A DNA stretch of 64,000 nucleotides, from NCBI RefSeq assembly GCF_004000925.1, contig NZ_BIME01000001.1, positions 496,001 through 560,000 of the forward strand, written 5' to 3'. Position 1 is the stretch's first letter. Every line of letters begins with the position of its first letter. Positions 61,399-64,000 of the stretch are shown piece after piece. This DNA is from Paenibacillus illinoisensis NBRC 15959. GTDB taxonomy: Bacteria > Bacillota > Bacilli > Paenibacillales > Paenibacillaceae. The translations under genes and the position numbers were made by a program. The notes below the pieces were generated by a model. That model was not told where the DNA came from. It worked only from the letters and a program-made list of their open reading frames with translations, and did no database searches.

Positions 61399-62523
61399 AT
61401 GAAGAGTTTGTCAACACATAACAGTCATATCCCAACAGAATATGAATTCAAGCATTCCAAATGGATTAAAAAAATGCTCCATGCATACTGGGTTGTCGTA
61501 ATCACACATTTCGTCGTTCAGGTCGGCTGTTTCCTCTTTCTGGACTATGATCGTACTCCTGAGGATTTCATCATTTATGTTTTATTTTGGCCCACAGCCT
61601 CAAGTATTGCTTCCATTATGATTGCCAGCTGGGTCGACCGGCGCTTCAGCAGTTATTCCTTTTATGCCATGTCGGCCGCCAGTACTGTCGTTGCCTGGAC
61701 GATCATTCATGTCAATTATGACATTCGAATTATTCAAGCGATCAGCCTGCTTCCCATCTTTACGTCGGTTTTGTTTTTTAGCAGAAAACGGGTCTGGACC
61801 GCATGTTTGATGCAAACAACAGGTTATGTTTTGGTTCTGTTTGATTCAGGCTATCGTTCCTATTTGACTTCCTTTGACATGGTCTCCATCCCAGCCTTTC
61901 TCATTGTCGGTACATATGTAGCTCAGGTCATTGTCACAAGTGGTGTTGAGGTATTGGATGATCTCAAGGACAGCATGCTGGCCAAGCAGGAACTGATTGT
62001 ACGAAATGCCATTATGACCAAGCAGTCCAAAACCGATGGGCTTACCAATCTGTATAACCAGAGCTCATTCAAAGACTATTACGATAAAGCATATGAGTAT
62101 GCCAAGAGCGGTATGAGCCTTCATTTGGCTCTCATTGATATTGATGATTTCAAATCAATTAATGACACCTATGGACATCGGGTGGGCGATATCATTCTGG
62201 AGAAAGTTTCCCATGTCATTCAGGAGAACATCACTTCAAGCGATATTGCAGCCCGTTATGGCGGTGAGGAATTCGCATTGCTTATGTTTGAACAGTCCTT
62301 CGATCAGGCTTACGCTCTCGTGGAACAGATTCGTCAGAAAATAGCCCTGATGGGCCATTTGGAACTGGAGGGGAATTCCATCACCGTCAGTGTGGGACTC
62401 AAAGGTTTCAATGCCCGGCTAACCAAAGAAAAGCTGTTTGAAGAGGTGGATGCCTGTCTATACGCTGCCAAACGGACGGGTAAAAACAAAACCGTGACTT
62501 CCCTTGACCTTGTTGAGGTTTAG
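61399..62523 (+). CDS. Membrane diguanylate cyclase (GGDEF)
   Basis: A 374-aa protein. About six membrane helices (about 28-180) make an N-terminal sensor and a short coiled linker (VEVLDDLKDSMLAKQELI) follows. The GGDEF domain runs from TDGLTNLYNQSSFKDYY (about 213) to the end. It has metal-binding Asp in LIDIDDFKSINDTYGH and the active site RYGGEEF, so it should make cyclic di-GMP. I see no clear RxxD inhibitory site five residues upstream of GGEEF. The ATG has only a weak ribosome-binding site. Confidence 0.9.
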   Translation: MKSLSTHNSHIPTEYEFKHSKWIKKMLHAYWVVVITHFVVQVGCFLFLDYDRTPEDFIIYVLFWPTASSIASIMIASWVDRRFSSYSFYAMSAASTVVAWTIIHVNYDIRIIQAISLLPIFTSVLFFSRKRVWTACLMQTTGYVLVLFDSGYRSYLTSFDMVSIPAFLIVGTYVAQVIVTSGVEVLDDLKDSMLAKQELIVRNAIMTKQSKTDGLTNLYNQSSFKDYYDKAYEYAKSGMSLHLALIDIDDFKSINDTYGHRVGDIILEKVSHVIQENITSSDIAARYGGEEFALLMFEQSFDQAYALVEQIRQKIALMGHLELEGNSITVSVGLKGFNARLTKEKLFEEVDACLYAAKRTGKNKTVTSLDLVEV

Positions 62524-62540
62524 TAAATAGTAGAGACATC

Positions 62541-62590
62541 AAAAAAGTTGTACCGCAAACCGAATTCGGTTGTGCAGTACAACTTTTTTT
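62541..62590. terminator. Bidirectional terminator
   Basis: AAAAAAGTTGTAC pairs with GTACAACTTTTTT between convergent genes. Confidence 0.85.
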
Positions 62591-62608
62591 ATATCTAGAA
62601 TATTCGTC

Positions 62609-63130
62609 TTACTCGGCCCATTCCCAGCGATGGGCATATTGCTCCAACTTGGGATGAAGCGTACCCGGCTGGCCATCAATAAGCAGACGAAGTTTCGTAA
62701 TCCAGTCCTTGAACGAGTCGAACGATGCAAACAGATTCGCCATTTCAGAGGTGAGGTACAGAAAATGAGGCGCCGGGTATTCAGAAGTCAGATGACGCAG
62801 AGCCGAATCCATTGGTGTGTACTTCTTCCTCTTGCCTTCCAGTCCCTCCACCTTAATGCGGAACTCCGTATGATCTCGCTTCCACTCATGCAAGCGGTCC
62901 TCTCTCTTATAATACGGCTGTACCCCATCCTTGCTCATGCGCTTGACCGTGTTCTCATGCAGAGGATAAAGTACCAACTGTGTAAATGCGCGCGTATCTG
63001 AAGTGACTGCTGCATGTTGAAGTTGTTCATCGGTCACATGCTCGAATGAATCGTAGAAAATCAGTGTACCTTTCCGGCTTGCTGCAGGCGGTTCGTAACC
63101 GTACGGAACCGATGTATAATTTCCAGACAT
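62609..63130 (-). CDS. Hypothetical protein, 173 aa
   Basis: A soluble, basic protein not recognised. It starts MSGNYTSVPYGYEPPAAS and contains HVTDEQLQHAAVTSDTRAFTQLVLYPLHENTVKRM, REDRLHEWKRDHTEFRIKVEG and a C-terminal DSFKDWITKLRLLIDG. GGAGG lies six bases before ATG. It sits 27 bp downstream of a GGDEF gene on the same strand, so it is probably co-transcribed. The LVLYPLHENTVKRM phrase suggests a conserved Bacillota-specific family, but no function is known to me. Confidence 0.75.
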   Translation of the reverse strand: MSGNYTSVPYGYEPPAASRKGTLIFYDSFEHVTDEQLQHAAVTSDTRAFTQLVLYPLHENTVKRMSKDGVQPYYKREDRLHEWKRDHTEFRIKVEGLEGKRKKYTPMDSALRHLTSEYPAPHFLYLTSEMANLFASFDSFKDWITKLRLLIDGQPGTLHPKLEQYAHRWEWAE

Positions 63131-63157
63131 GATATTCCTCCAGTCCGTTATAAATGC

Positions 63158-64000
63158 TTATTTGTTTTGGGTATCCGGCTCATCCTGATCCTTGTTCAAA
63201 TCCACATAGAATGTCATTTTATTCTTGCCCGAACGCTTCGATTCATACAAGGCTTCATCAGCCATACGGATAATTTCACTCGGATTGCCGCTGTTTGTCG
63301 GATACTCGGCACCACCGATACTACATCCAATGTGGATCCGCTCATATTCAATAATAAATGGTTTATTCAAGCTCAGGATAATCTCATCCGCATATGCTTG
63401 CGCCTCTTCTTTTGGATTAGCCCCAATGGAACGAAGTACAATGAGAAATTCATCGCCGCCCAAACGAACCGTAATTCCCTTGTCGTGACTTAGGGCCATC
63501 AAACGCTGCGCCACTTTTTGAAGCAGGACGTCTCCGGTTTGGTGTCCAAGGGTATCATTCACACTTTTGAATCCATCCAAATCCAGATAGAGGAAAGTCA
63601 AAGTATGATCCGTACTCTCCGTTTCAAGTGATTCCTCCAGATACACTTCGAGCGCTGTCCGGTTCGGCAAACCTGTCAGTTGGTCGTAATGGGCCAAATT
63701 CTGCATGAAAACAAGTTCCGAATCTTTATTGGTAAGCGCGGTTAGCATGCCCCTGAGTGAGCGGGACAACACTTCAATTTCCTTAATCCCCTTGTTCTCG
63801 GGAATCTGTACCTGATCACCTGCACGAAGTTGGTCTGCCACTTTGGTTAATCGTGTGATTGGCGATGAGATTAGGCGAGAAACCAGCCATCCAATGAGGG
63901 CAAACAATACGGTAACGGCAAGCCCAGCCCAAACGTTAAACCATAACATGTCGGATACGGAAGCAAAAGCCGTTGATTTGAGCTGGCGAACGACAACAGT
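63158..64000 (-). CDS. HAMP-GGDEF protein, 5'-truncated at the window edge
   Basis: At least 280 residues; the frame is still open at base 64000, so the start is outside and the ATG at 63949 is internal. A membrane helix (WFNVWAGLAVTVLFALIGWLVS) is followed by a HAMP domain (PITRLTKVADQLRAGDQVQ), a short linker and a GGDEF domain with LYLDLDGFKSVNDTLGH and RLGGDEFLIVL. The missing N terminus is probably an extracellular sensor such as dCache. The canonical active site suggests cyclic di-GMP synthesis. It is followed 27 bp later by the unknown 173-aa gene. Confidence 0.9.
   Translation of the reverse strand, partial: TVVVRQLKSTAFASVSDMLWFNVWAGLAVTVLFALIGWLVSRLISSPITRLTKVADQLRAGDQVQIPENKGIKEIEVLSRSLRGMLTALTNKDSELVFMQNLAHYDQLTGLPNRTALEVYLEESLETESTDHTLTFLYLDLDGFKSVNDTLGHQTGDVLLQKVAQRLMALSHDKGITVRLGGDEFLIVLRSIGANPKEEAQAYADEIILSLNKPFIIEYERIHIGCSIGGAEYPTNSGNPSEIIRMADEALYESKRSGKNKMTFYVDLNKDQDEPDTQNK

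Overview
The window looks like chromosomal DNA of a Gram-positive, endospore-forming Bacillota, most likely Paenibacillus. GC is moderate. Ribosome-binding sites are strong (AAGGAGG type), many genes start at TTG or GTG, and the families are typical of this group: a BceRS-BceAB detoxification module, a des-desKR cold-response operon, Gls24/Asp23, YitT, YolD and YjcZ proteins, M29 aminopeptidase, a second-type YidC lipoprotein, and PadR and LacI regulators. The genus is inferred from gene content; I could not search a database. I saw no rRNA, tRNA, CRISPR array, insertion sequence or prophage.

Layout. 1-7.3 kb: end of a D,D-carboxypeptidase, nitroreductase, GyrI-like protein, M29 aminopeptidase, acyl-CoA synthetase, aldo/keto reductase and an AraC regulator. 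7.3-17.8 kb: Gls24 protein, a structured intergenic element, AI-2E-type permease, an OmpR-type two-component system, an HpaB-like monooxygenase, and a Bce module with its own operator. 17.8-31.3 kb: NagZ-like lipoprotein, Old Yellow Enzyme, a beta-propeller-like exported protein, a butanediol-type dehydrogenase divergent from a LacI regulator with matching operators, a 2-hydroxyacid dehydrogenase, TetR plus an unknown protein divergent from an MFS exporter, a 53-aa membrane protein, an SRPBCC protein and an HD-GYP protein. 31.5-42.9 kb: UbiD-family decarboxylase, TRZ/ATZ-type deaminase, YidC with a MifM-like leader ORF, a DUF4173 membrane protein, an SgrR-like regulator, PadR plus an FtsW/RodA-like protein, and a P-loop kinase. 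43-52.7 kb: AT-rich HExxH protein, a 54-aa Cys/His/Lys-rich protein, YitT, des-desK-desR, lipoprotein, polysaccharide deacetylase, ferritin, YjcZ and YolD. 52.7-61.2 kb: two overlapping DUF11 repeat ORFs (563 and about 2230 aa). 61.4-64 kb: two GGDEF proteins flanking an unknown 173-aa protein.

The most interesting element is upstream of yidC (36.54-36.93 kb). A 116-aa ORF with one N-terminal membrane segment and a basic-then-acidic stretch (RRREAPDEDEPD) overlaps the yidC start. A 9-bp hairpin there buries most of the yidC ribosome-binding site, and its 5' arm lies immediately after the acidic stretch. This matches the logic of Bacillus subtilis MifM-YidC2, in which a stalling nascent chain senses membrane-insertion capacity. 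It is a candidate, not a proven arrest peptide.

Other points: desK has no ATG, GTG or TTG that would keep its first membrane segment, and an ATT spaced 8 nt from AAGGAGG puts the phospho-acceptor at His188, the Bacillus number. The giant DUF11 gene has a similar ATT option. The DUF11 repeat chain is broken in the middle of a repeat by an ATGA overlap. Three genes too short for ordinary ORF cut-offs were found by reading frames around good ribosome-binding sites. Where a chosen start differs from the longest frame, the reason is given in the entry.
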